From assembly GCF_003207955.1 (NCBI RefSeq), contig NZ_NOXG01000007.1, positions 61,869-125,868 on the forward strand: a stretch of 64,000 nucleotides of DNA. Reading direction: 5' to 3'. Under the pieces are notes generated by a model. The model did not search any database. It had not been told where the DNA came from and saw only the letters and a list, made by a program, of their open reading frames with translations. Made by a program: the position numbers and the translations under genes. This DNA is from Novacetimonas pomaceti. Lineage in GTDB: Bacteria > Pseudomonadota > Alphaproteobacteria > Acetobacterales > Acetobacteraceae. Below are positions 8,301 through 17,516 of this stretch, piece by piece. Each line of letters begins with the position of its first letter. The first letter of the stretch is position 1.

Positions 8301-9104
8301 CTACAGGATGCCGCCCGCGATCGGCAGGTTCACGCCGGTCATGTAGCTTGAATCCTCGCCCAGCAGGAATTCGACCACGCCGGGGATTTCGTCGATATTG
8401 CCGTAACGGCGCATCGGCACGCTGCCGATCATCTGTTTCGCGACCTCTTTGGGATCGGTGGAGAAATACTGGCTGCCGACCTTCGCCTGCAGTTCCACCT
8501 GCCGGTCCCACATCATGCCCGGCCCCATGAAGGCGGGGCTGATGGCGTTGACGCGGATGTTGTAGGGGGCAAGGTCCTTGGACGCCACTTCCGTCAGGCC
8601 GACGATCGCGAATTTCGACGCGGCATAGGCCGCCATGTTCGGCGGTCCCTGCACGCCGGCCATGCTGGCGGTGTTGACGATGCGCCCGAAGCGACGTTCG
8701 ACCATGTGGCGCGCCACGGTGCGCAGGACATGGAACGCGCCGCACACGTTGATGTTCATGACGCGGGCGAAATCGTCCTCGGGGTAATCCTGTACCGGTG
8801 CGAATGCCCCCTGGTAGCCGGCATTGTTGAACAGGAAATCAATGGCGCCGAAATCGGCCACGACGGCGGCGATGGTGTCGCGCACCGCCGCGATGTCGGT
8901 CACGTCGCACACGTACGGGCGCGCCGCCACGCCATGCGCCGCGACATCCGCCACCGCGGCCTTCAGCGTGTCGGCGTTCATGTCCAGCAGCGCCACCGCC
9001 GCGCCGGATTGCGCCAGGCGTTTCGCGCATGCCAGCCCGATATTGCCGGCCGCCCCGGTGACGACCGCCACCTTGCCAGAGAATCTGAGGGTCTGTCCTG
9101 TCAT
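8301..9104 (-). CDS. xdh: SDR oxidoreductase, xylitol dehydrogenase-like
   Basis: NAD(P)-dependent short-chain dehydrogenase, 267 aa. TGAAGNIG near residue 16 binds the cofactor, NNAG follows near residue 93, catalytic Ser lies in NTASMAGVQ and the YAASK motif supplies Tyr/Lys. Long runs such as FLFNNAGYQGAFAPVQDY and GSQYFSTDPKEVAKQMIGS match my memory of the Gluconobacter NAD-dependent xylitol dehydrogenase, which interconverts xylitol and D-xylulose. ATG 9104 has an AAGGA site upstream. It is monocistronic. Substrate is inferred from family similarity; a related polyol is possible. Confidence 0.8.
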   Translation of the reverse strand: MTGQTLRFSGKVAVVTGAAGNIGLACAKRLAQSGAAVALLDMNADTLKAAVADVAAHGVAARPYVCDVTDIAAVRDTIAAVVADFGAIDFLFNNAGYQGAFAPVQDYPEDDFARVMNINVCGAFHVLRTVARHMVERRFGRIVNTASMAGVQGPPNMAAYAASKFAIVGLTEVASKDLAPYNIRVNAISPAFMGPGMMWDRQVELQAKVGSQYFSTDPKEVAKQMIGSVPMRRYGNIDEIPGVVEFLLGEDSSYMTGVNLPIAGGIL

Positions 9105-9226
9105 GAAGATATCCTTTGTGAAGCCAGCCGGATTTTATACGCAACTCCCCCCGGCGCGATCTGTTGGCACCCTATGGATGGGGTGAGCGATTACCCATGT
9201 CAACACGGTTGAAGGAGAGGCGTTTT

Positions 9227-9370
9227 ATGGGACGCATCACGAAAATCACGGCGGCCTTTGCCCTGCTGGGCGCGCTGGCGGCATGTGACAAGCCCAAGCC
9301 GCATGGCGGCGGGTCCGATGACGGGGGCGGCCCCGGCGTCAGCACCCATGGCGGCACGGCGCCGCAATAG
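9227..9370 (+). CDS. Short Gly-rich lipoprotein
   Basis: 47 aa. The signal ends with lipobox LAAC; the mature tail is CDKPKPHGGG followed by Asp/Gly/Pro/Ser residues. An AGGAG site precedes ATG 9227. A terminator follows directly. It belongs to a group of tiny Gly-rich lipoproteins in this window (see also 9535 and 45665). Function is unknown. Confidence 0.6.
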   Translation: MGRITKITAAFALLGALAACDKPKPHGGGSDDGGGPGVSTHGGTAPQ

Positions 9371-9395
9371 GGGAATAATTTCCCCCGTCTTTTTT
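9370..9395 (+). terminator. Rho-independent terminator
   Basis: GGGGAATAATTTCCCC hairpin, then a T-rich run at 9389-9395, right at the end of the preceding lipoprotein gene. Confidence 0.75.
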
Positions 9396-9534
9396 CGTCC
9401 CGCCCCCATCTGCTTTCGGCGCGTCCGGTATCGCGACAGGCGGTATCCGGCGATGGATGGCGCGTACGCGGTGCGCGGCGTGGCGGGATTTCCCGGCTGA
9501 TGAAAAAACCCGGCTAAAAAACATGGAGTGCCCG

Positions 9535-9729
9535 ATGAGCCATACCTCGATGCGCCATATGACGACGCGTATTGCATGCATCCTCATGCTGGTGGGGGTG
9601 GCCGCCTGTTCGGGGCGGCATGTCGCCCCGCCGGGTGGCAGCAGCGCCCCCAATGGCATGGGCGGTGTCAGCGGATCGCCACAGCAGGCGGGCGGCGGTC
9701 CCGGCAGCGTGGGCGGCCCCGGAATGTGA
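9535..9729 (+). CDS. Short Gly-rich lipoprotein
   Basis: 64 aa. Signal peptide with lipobox VAAC; the mature tail contains GGVSGSPQQAGGGPG and ends VGGPGM. The same tail pattern recurs in the lipoprotein at 45665-45853, so the two look paralogous. GGAG sits upstream of ATG 9535. Role unknown. Confidence 0.55.
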   Translation: MSHTSMRHMTTRIACILMLVGVAACSGRHVAPPGGSSAPNGMGGVSGSPQQAGGGPGSVGGPGM

Positions 9730-9891
9730 CGCGGCCCATCGCATGTCAATGCGGCCGTGGCAGTATCGCCATGACATTCTTATGATCGGCGGCGTGGCGA
9801 ATTCATGAAAAATCCACATTGTGGGATGGGCGATTGCGATATGCTGCCTTTCATACAGTGCTGGTTACCGCTGCATGACGGAGGTTACGCC

Positions 9892-10077
9892 ATGAAACGC
9901 TCGATCCGACAGATTCCGCGCGAAATCCGCGACGAATGGAAACAGACGCTGGTGCATGCCTGGAATCGCACCGGCCGTCCCGCCCTGCGGGAATGGCCGA
10001 ACCGGACCGTGGTCAAGGACGTGATGGAACAGGCGCTGTGCCCCGAACGGACCTGCGCCGCGCCCACCGGCGCCTGA
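9892..10077 (+). CDS. Small basic protein of unknown function
   Basis: 61 aa, starting MKRSIRQIPREIRDEWK, with Trp- and Arg-rich composition and two Cys near the C-terminus. A GGAGG site lies just upstream of ATG 9892. The upstream in-frame ATG at 9805 lacks such a site. No family recognised. A palindromic repeat copy follows before the convergent phosphatase gene. Confidence 0.5.
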   Translation: MKRSIRQIPREIRDEWKQTLVHAWNRTGRPALREWPNRTVVKDVMEQALCPERTCAAPTGA

Positions 10078-10138
10078 CGGCAGCGCGGCGATGCAGGGAC
10101 TGTCTGGAAAGGTGATCCCGGTAATTCATTGAAATCAT

Positions 10139-10220
10139 AAGGGTCTTTGGGTGCCGCCTTTTTTCTGGAAAGGCGGCGTTCTTTGAAGCTTTTTGCAAAA
10201 AGCTTCACCAAAAACTTTTA
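10139..10220 (+). repeat. Composite palindromic repeat, full copy
   Basis: Full element: TTTGGGTGCCGCC hairpin, GAAGCTTTTTGC / AAAAAGCTTC hairpin, then CACCAAAAACTTTT. It lies between two convergent genes. Confidence 0.85.
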
Positions 10221-10242
10221 TTTCTGTTGTCGGCAGTCTCTC

Positions 10243-11196
10243 TCAGTGGGCGTGCCCGCCCGCCTGCGGACGCTTTTTCCCCGGATTCGCGCCACCCCCG
10301 CGCGCGGTGATGATGCGCGCCGCGCCGTTGGTGATCGCGGCGGCGGCGACGATTCCCGTCACGCTCGACCCCGCATCGAGGCCCAGGCGGTGGCCTTCGG
10401 GGCGCAGGTCCCCGATTTCCTTGCAGACATGGTCCGGCCCCACGGGAATGCGGTGTTCGAACGTATGGCCATGCACCACGAACCAGTTGCCGGGCCACGG
10501 GGTGGGGGCCTCGTAAAACGCCTCGCGGATCCACAGGGGATTGTCCTCGTCATCGAGGTACAGGGGGTTGTAGGCCCGCGCCCATGCCACCGGGTCGGGG
10601 GCGGTGGGGTCGATGCCGGCATGCATCACCAGAAGCGATCCGATGGCGCGGAAGACGGCGATGGGCGGACGCCCGTCCGCGCCGGGCCGCCATCGGGAAA
10701 TGCCGTAATCGATCAGCGAACGCGCCTCCTCCGCGCCAAGGCCGGTGCTGACCGCAGCCCGGATCAGCGCGCCGCGCCGGTCGTCGGGCGTGCTGGTCCA
10801 CGGTTTCAGCCAGTCGCCGCCATTGCGGAAGAAGATGTTGGGATAATCGCGGTTGAACATCGGCGCGAACAGCATCTGTTCATGATTGCCCGGCAGGGCG
10901 AAGAACGCGATGTCCGTCCCCGGCAGGCGGCCGCGCCGCGCATATTCCAGCGTATCGACAAGGCAGCCGATGCTGTCCGGTCCCCGGTCGATCACGTCAC
11001 CCAGCGAGGTGCAGGTGGCGGTGGGGAAATGTTCGGCGCAGTACCGCAGCAGCGCCGTCAGCTGCGCGCGTTCGCCGTGCACGTCGCCGATGACGAATTC
11101 CACGTGTCCGTCCGGCAGCGATACGGGAACGGGGATGGGCGCGCTGGCGTGGAGCGTGATGGGCTGTGGTGGCATCGGTGCTGGCATTCCCGGCAT
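10243..11196 (-). CDS. Metallophosphoesterase (Ser/Thr phosphatase-like)
   Basis: 317 aa. The calcineurin-type signature is complete: GDVHGE, GDVIDRGPDS, GNHEQ, a late VHGHT and an intermediate MHAG. These residues hold two metal ions and cleave phosphoesters. Resembles bacterial PrpA-like or diadenosine-tetraphosphatase-like cytoplasmic enzymes. The start is uncertain: ATG 11196 is chosen, but the frame stays open to 11268 and no strong ribosome site is visible. The C-terminal tail (RGGGANPGKKRPQAGGHAH) is basic and low-complexity. Confidence 0.8.
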   Translation of the reverse strand: MPGMPAPMPPQPITLHASAPIPVPVSLPDGHVEFVIGDVHGERAQLTALLRYCAEHFPTATCTSLGDVIDRGPDSIGCLVDTLEYARRGRLPGTDIAFFALPGNHEQMLFAPMFNRDYPNIFFRNGGDWLKPWTSTPDDRRGALIRAAVSTGLGAEEARSLIDYGISRWRPGADGRPPIAVFRAIGSLLVMHAGIDPTAPDPVAWARAYNPLYLDDEDNPLWIREAFYEAPTPWPGNWFVVHGHTFEHRIPVGPDHVCKEIGDLRPEGHRLGLDAGSSVTGIVAAAAITNGAARIITARGGGANPGKKRPQAGGHAH

Positions 11197-11404
11197 GGTT
11201 TGGATGCGTCTGCTGTCGTGGCACGCGGCCCGGCCCCATCGGGGTATCGCGCCACATGTCGCGGTCATGAAACGTCATTATAACCGATTCCGCCGCCCGG
11301 TTGCACCCACCGGGCCATGGAATCGTGAAATGTCCCATGACCATCAGGGAAGTTTCCGGCCAAGCCTGAAGACCGCATGAAAACAACCTGTTGATAAAAC
11401 TGAT

Positions 11405-11484
11405 AAAAGTTTTTGGTGAAGCTTTTTTCCAAAAAGCTTTGAAAGACATCACCTTTCCGGAAAAAGGCACCCCCCGGAAACTTT
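11405..11484 (-). repeat. Composite palindromic repeat copy
   Basis: AAAGTTTTTGGTGAAGC hairpin followed by a degenerate CACCTTTCCGGAAAAAGG hairpin and GGAAACTTT. Confidence 0.8.
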
Positions 11485-11592
11485 CATGATTTCAGGGTAT
11501 TACCGGACCCCCCTGTCCAGATCGCGCAAGGTCCCGCCGGACGCGCGATCCCGCCCTGTCCCAAGCGGTACAGGCAGTCCCGTTCGTTCACG

Positions 11593-11626
11593 AAAAAAGG
11601 CGGCAGGAGTGCTCCCGCCGCCTTTT
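11593..11626 (-). terminator. Strong hairpin terminator of the DUF3309 gene
   Basis: 15-bp stem (11595-11609 with 11612-11626, one G-U type pair) and a two-base loop. Six T follow on the minus strand. It lies 28 bp past the DUF3309 stop. Confidence 0.75.
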
Positions 11627-11653
11627 GTCCTGTCCGCGCCATGGCGGCGGGCG

Positions 11654-11806
11654 TCATATTCGTCCCATGATCATCAGCACCACCAGCACCAGCACGACAA
11701 GGCCCAGCGCGCCCGAGGGGTAATATCCCCATCCCGAACTGTATGGCCATGTCGGCAGGGCCCCGATCAGCAGGATGACGATGACGACAAGAAGGATGTT
11801 GTTCAT
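11654..11806 (-). CDS. DUF3309 family small membrane protein
   Basis: 50 aa with two hydrophobic segments around the polar middle PTWPYSSGWGYYPSG, the signature of the DUF3309 family (MNNILLVVIVILLIGALPTW at the start). These are inner-membrane proteins without known function, often stress-associated. A terminator follows at once. Confidence 0.85.
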   Translation of the reverse strand: MNNILLVVIVILLIGALPTWPYSSGWGYYPSGALGLVVLVLVVLMIMGRI

Positions 11807-12007
11807 TGTTCGGACCTTCGGGATGGGGGCGTCGCCGCATCGGCATGCGTGGCGACCTCGTCCCGCGATAACCCCGCAGGAATGGCGAAGTTCCCAAAGG
11901 ATTTGCCATCCCGCCGGGGGCCGCCAACCGTCCGGTACGCGCGTGGGCGTGCGGGAACTTTGCCGCGCATGGCGGGTTGTCCCGGCACAGCGGTAAGGAT
12001 AACGCCC

Positions 12008-12253
12008 ATGCGCCCTGCATCATCCCCTGATTTCCATGCGAACCGTCCCGGTCCCGGCCTTGGCATCCCGCCGGAGGCCCCGCCCGACCCGCACCCCGAG
12101 GACCAGGATCCCGCCCTTCCGCCGGGTGGGGAGGACGACGACCTGCCTGAACCCCTGCAACTGCCGGAACATGCGGACGTCGATACGTGGGATAATGAAG
12201 GCGGCGAGGACGATGACGACGACATCGCGGATCCCGACGATCCGGATGCCTGA
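12008..12253 (+). CDS. Small acidic Pro-rich protein
   Basis: 81 aa, Pro-rich in the first half and very acidic at the end (EDDDDDIADPDDPDA). An AAGGA site lies about 10 bases upstream of ATG 12008. No signal peptide or known domain. The coding call rests on the biased composition and start context; function unknown. Confidence 0.45.
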   Translation: MRPASSPDFHANRPGPGLGIPPEAPPDPHPEDQDPALPPGGEDDDLPEPLQLPEHADVDTWDNEGGEDDDDDIADPDDPDA

Positions 12254-12293
12254 CGCCCGCCTGAAAACAGCCCCGACAATACCCTGAAATGAT

Positions 12294-12368
12294 GAAAGTT
12301 TTTGGTGAAGCTTTTTTCAAAAAGCTTTGAAAGGCGTCACATTTCCGAAAAAAGCGCCCCCGGAAACT
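12294..12368 (-). repeat. Composite palindromic repeat copy
   Basis: AAAGTTTTTGGTGAAGC hairpin with AAAAAGCTTTG, then a decayed second hairpin. It lies between convergent genes. Confidence 0.8.
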
Positions 12369-12481
12369 CCTGTCGCCTTTATCGGCAGACTGTTTTCAAA
12401 CAGCCCCGGGGAAGCCCCGGGGATCGCAGCCTTTCGGGATGAAAGGCGACACCCGATCCCTGTCCCCCCCTGGGGCGCCGC

Positions 12482-12949
12482 TCAGGGTGAACAGTCGGTC
12501 GTGACCAGCCCGTCGGCAAGCGGCATGGAGGTGCAGTGTTCCTGATGTTCGCGCAGTTCAAGGTTCTGCGCCTGCGCATCCGACGCGGCATGGGCATAGG
12601 CCTTGTGCACCGCCTCGTTCAGCTGGATCCGCGCGTCCTCGCGCGAAATGGTGCCCTGGTCCAGCTCCGCCCCCAGCCGTTTCATCGTGCCGGCCAGTTC
12701 GTTGATCGCGTCATAGCTGATCCCGGCGTTGGCCCCGGCCTCGTACATGGCGGATGCCTCGCACGTCGCGCGGCGTTCGAAATTGCCCTTGACGGGGGGG
12801 AACTGCTGTTTGCACGCGATGGTCTTGCCACGCATGATCGACAGCTGTTCCTGCACGCGCTGCTGCTGTGTCGGGCCGGAGGAGCACGACGCCAGCGTGG
12901 GAAGCACGCATGCGGAGAACAGGTACAGGAAATATTTCCTCATTTTCAT
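12482..12949 (-). CDS. Lipoprotein of unknown function
   Basis: 155 aa. The signal peptide ends in lipobox LASC followed by SSGPTQQQR. The mature part is helical and charged, with Cys residues in IACKQQFP, TCEASAMYEAG, HCTSM and TTDCSP, so disulfides are possible. ATG 12949 (or 12943) starts the signal peptide. It lies downstream of another lipoprotein gene on the same strand. Not assigned to a family. Confidence 0.65.
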   Translation of the reverse strand: MKMRKYFLYLFSACVLPTLASCSSGPTQQQRVQEQLSIMRGKTIACKQQFPPVKGNFERRATCEASAMYEAGANAGISYDAINELAGTMKRLGAELDQGTISREDARIQLNEAVHKAYAHAASDAQAQNLELREHQEHCTSMPLADGLVTTDCSP

Positions 12950-13100
12950 ACAAATCCCGGACGTGAATACCGCCCCGGCCTGTCGCGACGTGATGTATCG
13001 TGGCCCCGGGGACTGTGCGGATGGGGAACGGGCGGGGCTGCCGGTCCGGGCCGCCGGGATCCTGTCCGGCGGGGGGATCGGGCCTGCCGTTCCCGGCGGA

Positions 13101-13694
13101 TCAGTGGCGGAAGTCCGCGGCACCCGGCAGGTTCGATGCCGGCGTGGTGGTGGTGCCGATCCCGCCCGGATCGTTGATCATCCCGCCCGTGGATGAAGAT
13201 CCTGTGGACGACGAACCCGCGCCATACGCGCCGCCGCCATACGCACCCGTGCCAGCGCCGGTCCCGTATCCCGTGGTGCCGTATCCGGTGCTGACGCCGG
13301 ACCCGTAACCGGGAAAGCCCGTGCCGGCCGTGCCTGTGCCCATCGTGCCCGTGCCCGTCGTGCCCGCGCATCCCTTGGCCATCTGGACGCGGTGCAGGGC
13401 CTCCATCTTGCCCTTTTCACGCGCCAGCAGTCCCTTGACGTCGCTGCCGGTCATTTCCGACAGCGGCAGCCCCACCATCAGGACGCCCCACGTGTCGGTC
13501 TTGTGCGCGCGGTGCTGCTTGTCCGTCAGGGTCTGCAGCACGTCACCTTCCTTCAGCTCTGCCTCGCCCAGCTGCTGGCAGCTTAGGCTGGAATAGGCCG
13601 AATCGGGGACATAGGTGGGCTGGACGTCCTTGGGACTGGCGGCGCATCCCGCCAGCAGCGCCATACCGCCAAGCAGCGGGACAAGCTTGTTCAT
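13101..13694 (-). CDS. Lipoprotein with low-complexity Gly/Thr/Tyr tail
   Basis: 197 aa. Lipobox LLAGC, then a globular part (SLSCQQLGEAELKEGDVLQT, later HKTDTWGVLMVGLPL) containing Cys, and a C-terminal half built of Gly, Thr, Tyr and Ser in short repeats. The globular part resembles small lipoproteins with a Cys-QQL-x-E segment near YSSLSC. GGAGAAACC precedes ATG 13694. Probably outer-membrane anchored; function unknown. Confidence 0.65.
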   Translation of the reverse strand: MNKLVPLLGGMALLAGCAASPKDVQPTYVPDSAYSSLSCQQLGEAELKEGDVLQTLTDKQHRAHKTDTWGVLMVGLPLSEMTGSDVKGLLAREKGKMEALHRVQMAKGCAGTTGTGTMGTGTAGTGFPGYGSGVSTGYGTTGYGTGAGTGAYGGGAYGAGSSSTGSSSTGGMINDPGGIGTTTTPASNLPGAADFRH

Positions 13695-13792
13695 CGGTTT
13701 CTCCGTGCATGATGACGGTGTCTTGTCGCATGTCCGGGAAAACGTGGCTATGTAACGGACTGTAACTTTATGTTGCCATGCTGCAAACAATC

Positions 13793-14344
13793 TCAGTCAT
13801 CACCGAAATAGTTTTCACATGTTCCTTTACTACACTGGGAATTCAGCAGAACACCGTCCTTGCTCACCAGCCCGGCGTGGTAGGTATAGGTGTGTTGCGT
13901 GCCGCCATTGTGCACCGACGGCATGCGGATCGTCAGCGTATCGCCCCGCACGCTGGCGTGCGGGGTGTCGGAACAGGTGCCAAAGAAATTGGTGTGGCGT
14001 TCCTTTTTCCCGCTGACCTGCATCACGGAATAGGTCGCCGGACACAGGGAACCGCCGATGCTCTGCACCAGCACGATGTCGCTGTCGCCCATCGGCAGGA
14101 CCTGCGCCAGCATCAGGCCGCTGTTGCCCGACAGGGTGGGATGGACGACATGCCCGCGCCATGTGATGCGGTCGTTGCGGATGGCGACGGTGCCGAAACG
14201 CGTCTGGACCTGGCGCGCCTGCTGCGCATGGGCGGTGCCGACGCCCGGACCCGTCGCGGCCACCAGCCCGAGGGCCAGCATGCCCCCCGCCAGGGATCGC
14301 GGGAAAATGCGCGACGGGCGCGCCCTGTGCGGAAAATGCGTCAT
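13793..14344 (-). CDS. Secreted protein of unknown function
   Basis: 183 aa. A hydrophobic stretch (SLAGGMLALGLVAATG) and an AHA cleavage site near residue 40 follow a basic N-terminus. The mature domain has four Cys (SLCP, GTCSD, SQCS, GTCE) and beta-rich character. No match recalled. It is transcribed with neighbours on the minus strand but with its own spacing. Confidence 0.6.
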   Translation of the reverse strand: MTHFPHRARPSRIFPRSLAGGMLALGLVAATGPGVGTAHAQQARQVQTRFGTVAIRNDRITWRGHVVHPTLSGNSGLMLAQVLPMGDSDIVLVQSIGGSLCPATYSVMQVSGKKERHTNFFGTCSDTPHASVRGDTLTIRMPSVHNGGTQHTYTYHAGLVSKDGVLLNSQCSKGTCENYFGDD

Positions 14345-14478
14345 CGTGGCGAAAGTCCTGTCCGTGCGGCACGCAGGCGTGCCTGCCCTCCCTCATGTCG
14401 TTTCGGTCTAATCCCTTTGGCCGCGCGTGGCGAGGGGGCGCGCCATCGCGGCCCCGGCCGGGATACGAAACGGCGGGA

Positions 14479-14802
14479 TCAGGACGCCATGCGGGTGATG
14501 GCCTGGCAGTAATACAGGAAGGCAAGGCGCAGCGCGCGGTCATCCTGCCCCTGCGTGATCTTGCGCAGGGTCGCGGCGGTGGCGTCGGTGCCCGCCTTCA
14601 GCCGGTCGATCTGCGTGATGTCGGGCATGGTGATGTCGGCGACCGTCAGGTCCTGCCCCGGCTTCGCGGTCGACAGGCGGTAATCGATCAGCGCCTCCGA
14701 CAGGGCGGTCGGCAGGGCGCGGCCTTCGGCCGGGACCTCGTCATCGGACAGGATGTTGTCCAGCGCCGCAAGGAAGCGCGTGCGGATTTCGGTTGCGTTC
14801 AT
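14479..14802 (-). CDS. Small cytoplasmic protein of unknown function
   Basis: 107 aa, starting MNATEIRTRFLAALDNIL. All-helical by composition, no signal peptide. AAGAAAGG precedes ATG 14802. No family recognised. Confidence 0.55.
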   Translation of the reverse strand: MNATEIRTRFLAALDNILSDDEVPAEGRALPTALSEALIDYRLSTAKPGQDLTVADITMPDITQIDRLKAGTDATAATLRKITQGQDDRALRLAFLYYCQAITRMAS

Positions 14803-14970
14803 CAGGAATGCCTTTCTTGGGGCGGGGATGGTCGTCCGCCACGCGGCGCGTGCCGCGCGGGCGGTGACAGGGCGATACCACGTCCGGCGGCGCGGGGCGA
14901 ATTTGCGCATCCCGGGCGGTGGGGAATGGCTGTCGCCAGGGTGGCGTTGTGTCGGGAAAGTGGGGGCAGG

Positions 14971-15011
14971 ACGCCGCCTTTTTGGAAAAAGGCGGCACCC
15001 AAAAACTTTTA
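14971..15011 (-). repeat. Composite palindromic repeat, half copy
   Basis: GCCGCCTTTTTGG / AAAAAGGCGGC hairpin, then ACCCAAAAACTTTT, just downstream of the next minus-strand gene. Confidence 0.8.
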
Positions 15012-15047
15012 TTCTTTTGGGTCAGTGCATTGTTCTGATGTGGATTT

Positions 15048-15656
15048 TTACAGGCGGTCGTGCATTTCGCTGCGGATGGCGTTGCATTTGCGCGTCAGCA
15101 TGCCCGCCTGTGATGCGGTCATGAAATTGATGACGAACGCCCCGATCAGCGAACCGAACGACAGCGCGACCAGCACCTTGCCCAGCGTGGAGATCGGGTC
15201 ATTGTAATGCTGCGCCGAATACCACAGCAGCACCAGGCTGACGACGGAACCGGCCACCCCCATCACGCCCGTGGATTTGAGGAGGGAGTCCTCCTCATTG
15301 CTGAAGGCGGACGCCTCCTTCCACAGCAGGTACATCTTCTGGTCCATCTCGCTGACGCGTTTTACATGCGCGGCCTGCGATTCCTCGTCCTGGTGGCGCG
15401 TGGTCTTCTTGTGGCGTTCCAGTTCCTGCTGCGCCTTTTCAAAGACGCGGCGGCGTTCCTTTATCGCGGGCAGGCTGATGTCCACAAAGCTCAGGATCGC
15501 CATGTTCAGCCCCGCGGAAAGCTGCACGATTGCCTGGAACTCTCCCCATGTCACCCAAGTCACCTGAATTGCCGTCCATTTCGCCAGTTGGGTCCGCAGT
15601 GTCGCACGAATGTCGCACGCGGGGTTATAGAACGGTTTTCCCCCATATGGCAGCAC
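15048..15656 (-). CDS. Membrane protein with central coiled coil
   Basis: 202 aa. A helical, partly hydrophobic N-terminus is followed by a charged coiled-coil-like region (ERRRVFEKAQQELERHKK onwards) and then two transmembrane segments (VAGSVVSLVLLWY and KVLVALSFGSLIGAFVINF). The start is unclear: GTG 15656 gives the full frame, and an internal ATG at 15503 (MAILSFVDIS) is possible. No family recognised. Confidence 0.6.
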   Translation of the reverse strand: MLPYGGKPFYNPACDIRATLRTQLAKWTAIQVTWVTWGEFQAIVQLSAGLNMAILSFVDISLPAIKERRRVFEKAQQELERHKKTTRHQDEESQAAHVKRVSEMDQKMYLLWKEASAFSNEEDSLLKSTGVMGVAGSVVSLVLLWYSAQHYNDPISTLGKVLVALSFGSLIGAFVINFMTASQAGMLTRKCNAIRSEMHDRL

Positions 15657-15707
15657 CCGTGATGCAGGGCCTCCATCACGCGGCGTTATGGCTGTGGGCG
15701 CGCGGCC

Positions 15708-16742
15708 TCAGGGAAGGATGCGAAATGACGGGTCGGCGGGGCGGCGCTGTCCCGCCGACAGGATGTCCTCCACCAGGGCGACGGGACGGTAATCGATGTC
15801 GGACGCGCCGTCATGGACCAGCCTTTCAAACCGGCTGTAGACGCATTCATATTCATGCGTCCCGCGCAGCGTGACCGCCACCCCGTCCAGCGACAGCCCG
15901 CCCCCGCCCTGCGACAGCAGCAGCCTGCGGCCATTGCCCAGGGTCCATGCGATGTCCCAGACCTCAATCCCCCGATGGGTCCAGTCGAATATCCCCTCCA
16001 TCCCGTCTGGCAGGGACGGCGTGGCCCACCGCACCTGCGCGGTGCAGGGGGTGGCGGCCCCCGCCGGGATGTCCAGCGTGGCGCCGGTCACGAACAGGGG
16101 TTCGCCCATGACGGCGCACGCGATCGACAGCGCGTTGATGCCCGCGTCGAACACGCCATGGCCGCCGGGTTTCCAGAACCAGTCCGCGCCCGGATGCCAT
16201 TTGCGCACGTTTTCGCGCCACGTGACGCGCATGCCCCGCACGCCGCCGGACGCCAGGATCTGCCGCGCCGGGTCGATGGCCGGGGCGCAGGCGGCATGCC
16301 ATGACGTCATCAGGGTGCGCCCCGCCGCGCACGCCAGCCGGTGCAGGTCCATCGCCTGGGACAGGATGGGGGTGGGCGGTTTTTCCAGCATCACGTGCCA
16401 CCCGGCCGCCAGCCCCTGCGCCGCCAGCGCGTAATGGGTGGCCGGCGGCGTGCAGATCGCCACCGCGTCCACCGACATGCCCGACCGGATCAGGCTGTCC
16501 ATCGACGAAAACAGCTTGAGGCCGCCGGTCGCCTCCGCCCACCACGGGACAGGCGTGGGGTTGACCCCGGCCACAAGCTCGAACCCCGCATGGGCGCGGA
16601 TGACCGGCACATGCTGGGTATGGGCGATCGTCCCGGTGCCGATGATGGCGATGCGGATGGGCGGCGCGGCGCGCGCGGGTGTCGCGGCGGGATTGGCGGA
16701 GGGCGGCGGTTGGGGGGAGGGCGGTTGGGGGGATGCGGTCAT
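15708..16742 (-). CDS. Gfo/Idh/MocA oxidoreductase, D-galactose/L-arabinose 1-dehydrogenase-like
   Basis: 344 aa. The N-terminal Rossmann domain carries IGTGTIA after a Pro/Ala-rich leader of about 30 residues. EKPPTP is the family EKP motif with the catalytic Lys, and WHPGADWFWKPGGHGVFD is nearly the run seen in Azospirillum L-arabinose 1-dehydrogenase and Pseudomonas galactose 1-dehydrogenase. These oxidise the sugar to the lactone using NAD(P). GGGAGCC sits upstream of ATG 16742; ATG 16760 is an alternative. Which sugar is used cannot be told from sequence alone. Confidence 0.8.
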   Translation of the reverse strand: MTASPQPPSPQPPPSANPAATPARAAPPIRIAIIGTGTIAHTQHVPVIRAHAGFELVAGVNPTPVPWWAEATGGLKLFSSMDSLIRSGMSVDAVAICTPPATHYALAAQGLAAGWHVMLEKPPTPILSQAMDLHRLACAAGRTLMTSWHAACAPAIDPARQILASGGVRGMRVTWRENVRKWHPGADWFWKPGGHGVFDAGINALSIACAVMGEPLFVTGATLDIPAGAATPCTAQVRWATPSLPDGMEGIFDWTHRGIEVWDIAWTLGNGRRLLLSQGGGGLSLDGVAVTLRGTHEYECVYSRFERLVHDGASDIDYRPVALVEDILSAGQRRPADPSFRILP

Positions 16743-17069
16743 TGCGGTCGGCTCCCTCATGGCGCGGGCCGGGCTGTGGTCCCGGCCACTGCCATGGTTC
16801 CCACCGCATGGTTCCGGCCCACCCCGGGCGGGCAACATCATTGCGACAACGCCCCGCGCTGTCCAGTCGCAACCGCGCGTGCGGCGGGCGCGTCCACGGG
16901 TGTGTTCGCCGGGACGGCGCGGGGCGTTGCCGTGGCGGGCGGCGTGGCGGGCATCATGGCGGCGGGGTGGATTTTGGGCTTTTCAATTCCCCCGAACTCC
17001 ATCACAGTGCGCCGCGCGGCCGGCCCGCGTGGGGCCAGCCGGAATGTGCGTAAAAGGGATGTTGCGGGC

Positions 17070-17483
17070 ATGACGAAAACAGGTGGCGTGGCGGCAGTGC
17101 TGTCGGTTGTGGCGGTTTCGCTGATGGCGGGGGCGCATCCCGCCCATGCGGTGTCGGAGGCGATGCTGGATTCCCTGTATATCGACCCGTCGGTTCACCT
17201 GCCGGCGGCCAGCCCGGCCTTTCCCGAATATGACATCGACGCCGACTGCAGCAACGAATTCGGCGATGAAATCAAGTACGCCTGCGTTTCGGCGGAAAAG
17301 GAAAAGGCCGCCGTCCTGCGCGGCGTGTGGGACGAATACCGCGACGCGGACAAGGTGGCATGCCAGAAGCAGGTCACCACGCAGCGCCATATCCAGCTGT
17401 ACAAGAACCTTGCCTTCTGCGTGGACCAGCGCCGCTATGACGCCTATGTCCGCACCCATCCGGAGGCCGCGCACCAGCCGTAA
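17070..17483 (+). CDS. Secreted four-Cys protein
   Basis: 137 aa with a signal peptide (cleavage after AHA near residue 27). The mature domain has DCSNEFGDE, ACVSAEKEKAAVL, W-x-x-Y, DKVACQKQ and YKNLAFCVDQRRYD. This Cys-E...W..Y...K..C...Y..L..C pattern recurs in the C-terminal part of the secreted protein at 51696-52688, and resembles a motif common in small alphaproteobacterial periplasmic proteins. Function unknown. Confidence 0.65.
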   Translation: MTKTGGVAAVLSVVAVSLMAGAHPAHAVSEAMLDSLYIDPSVHLPAASPAFPEYDIDADCSNEFGDEIKYACVSAEKEKAAVLRGVWDEYRDADKVACQKQVTTQRHIQLYKNLAFCVDQRRYDAYVRTHPEAAHQP

Positions 17484-17516
17484 GGTGCCGCCCCGCGTAG
17501 AACCCCGGCGTGGCGA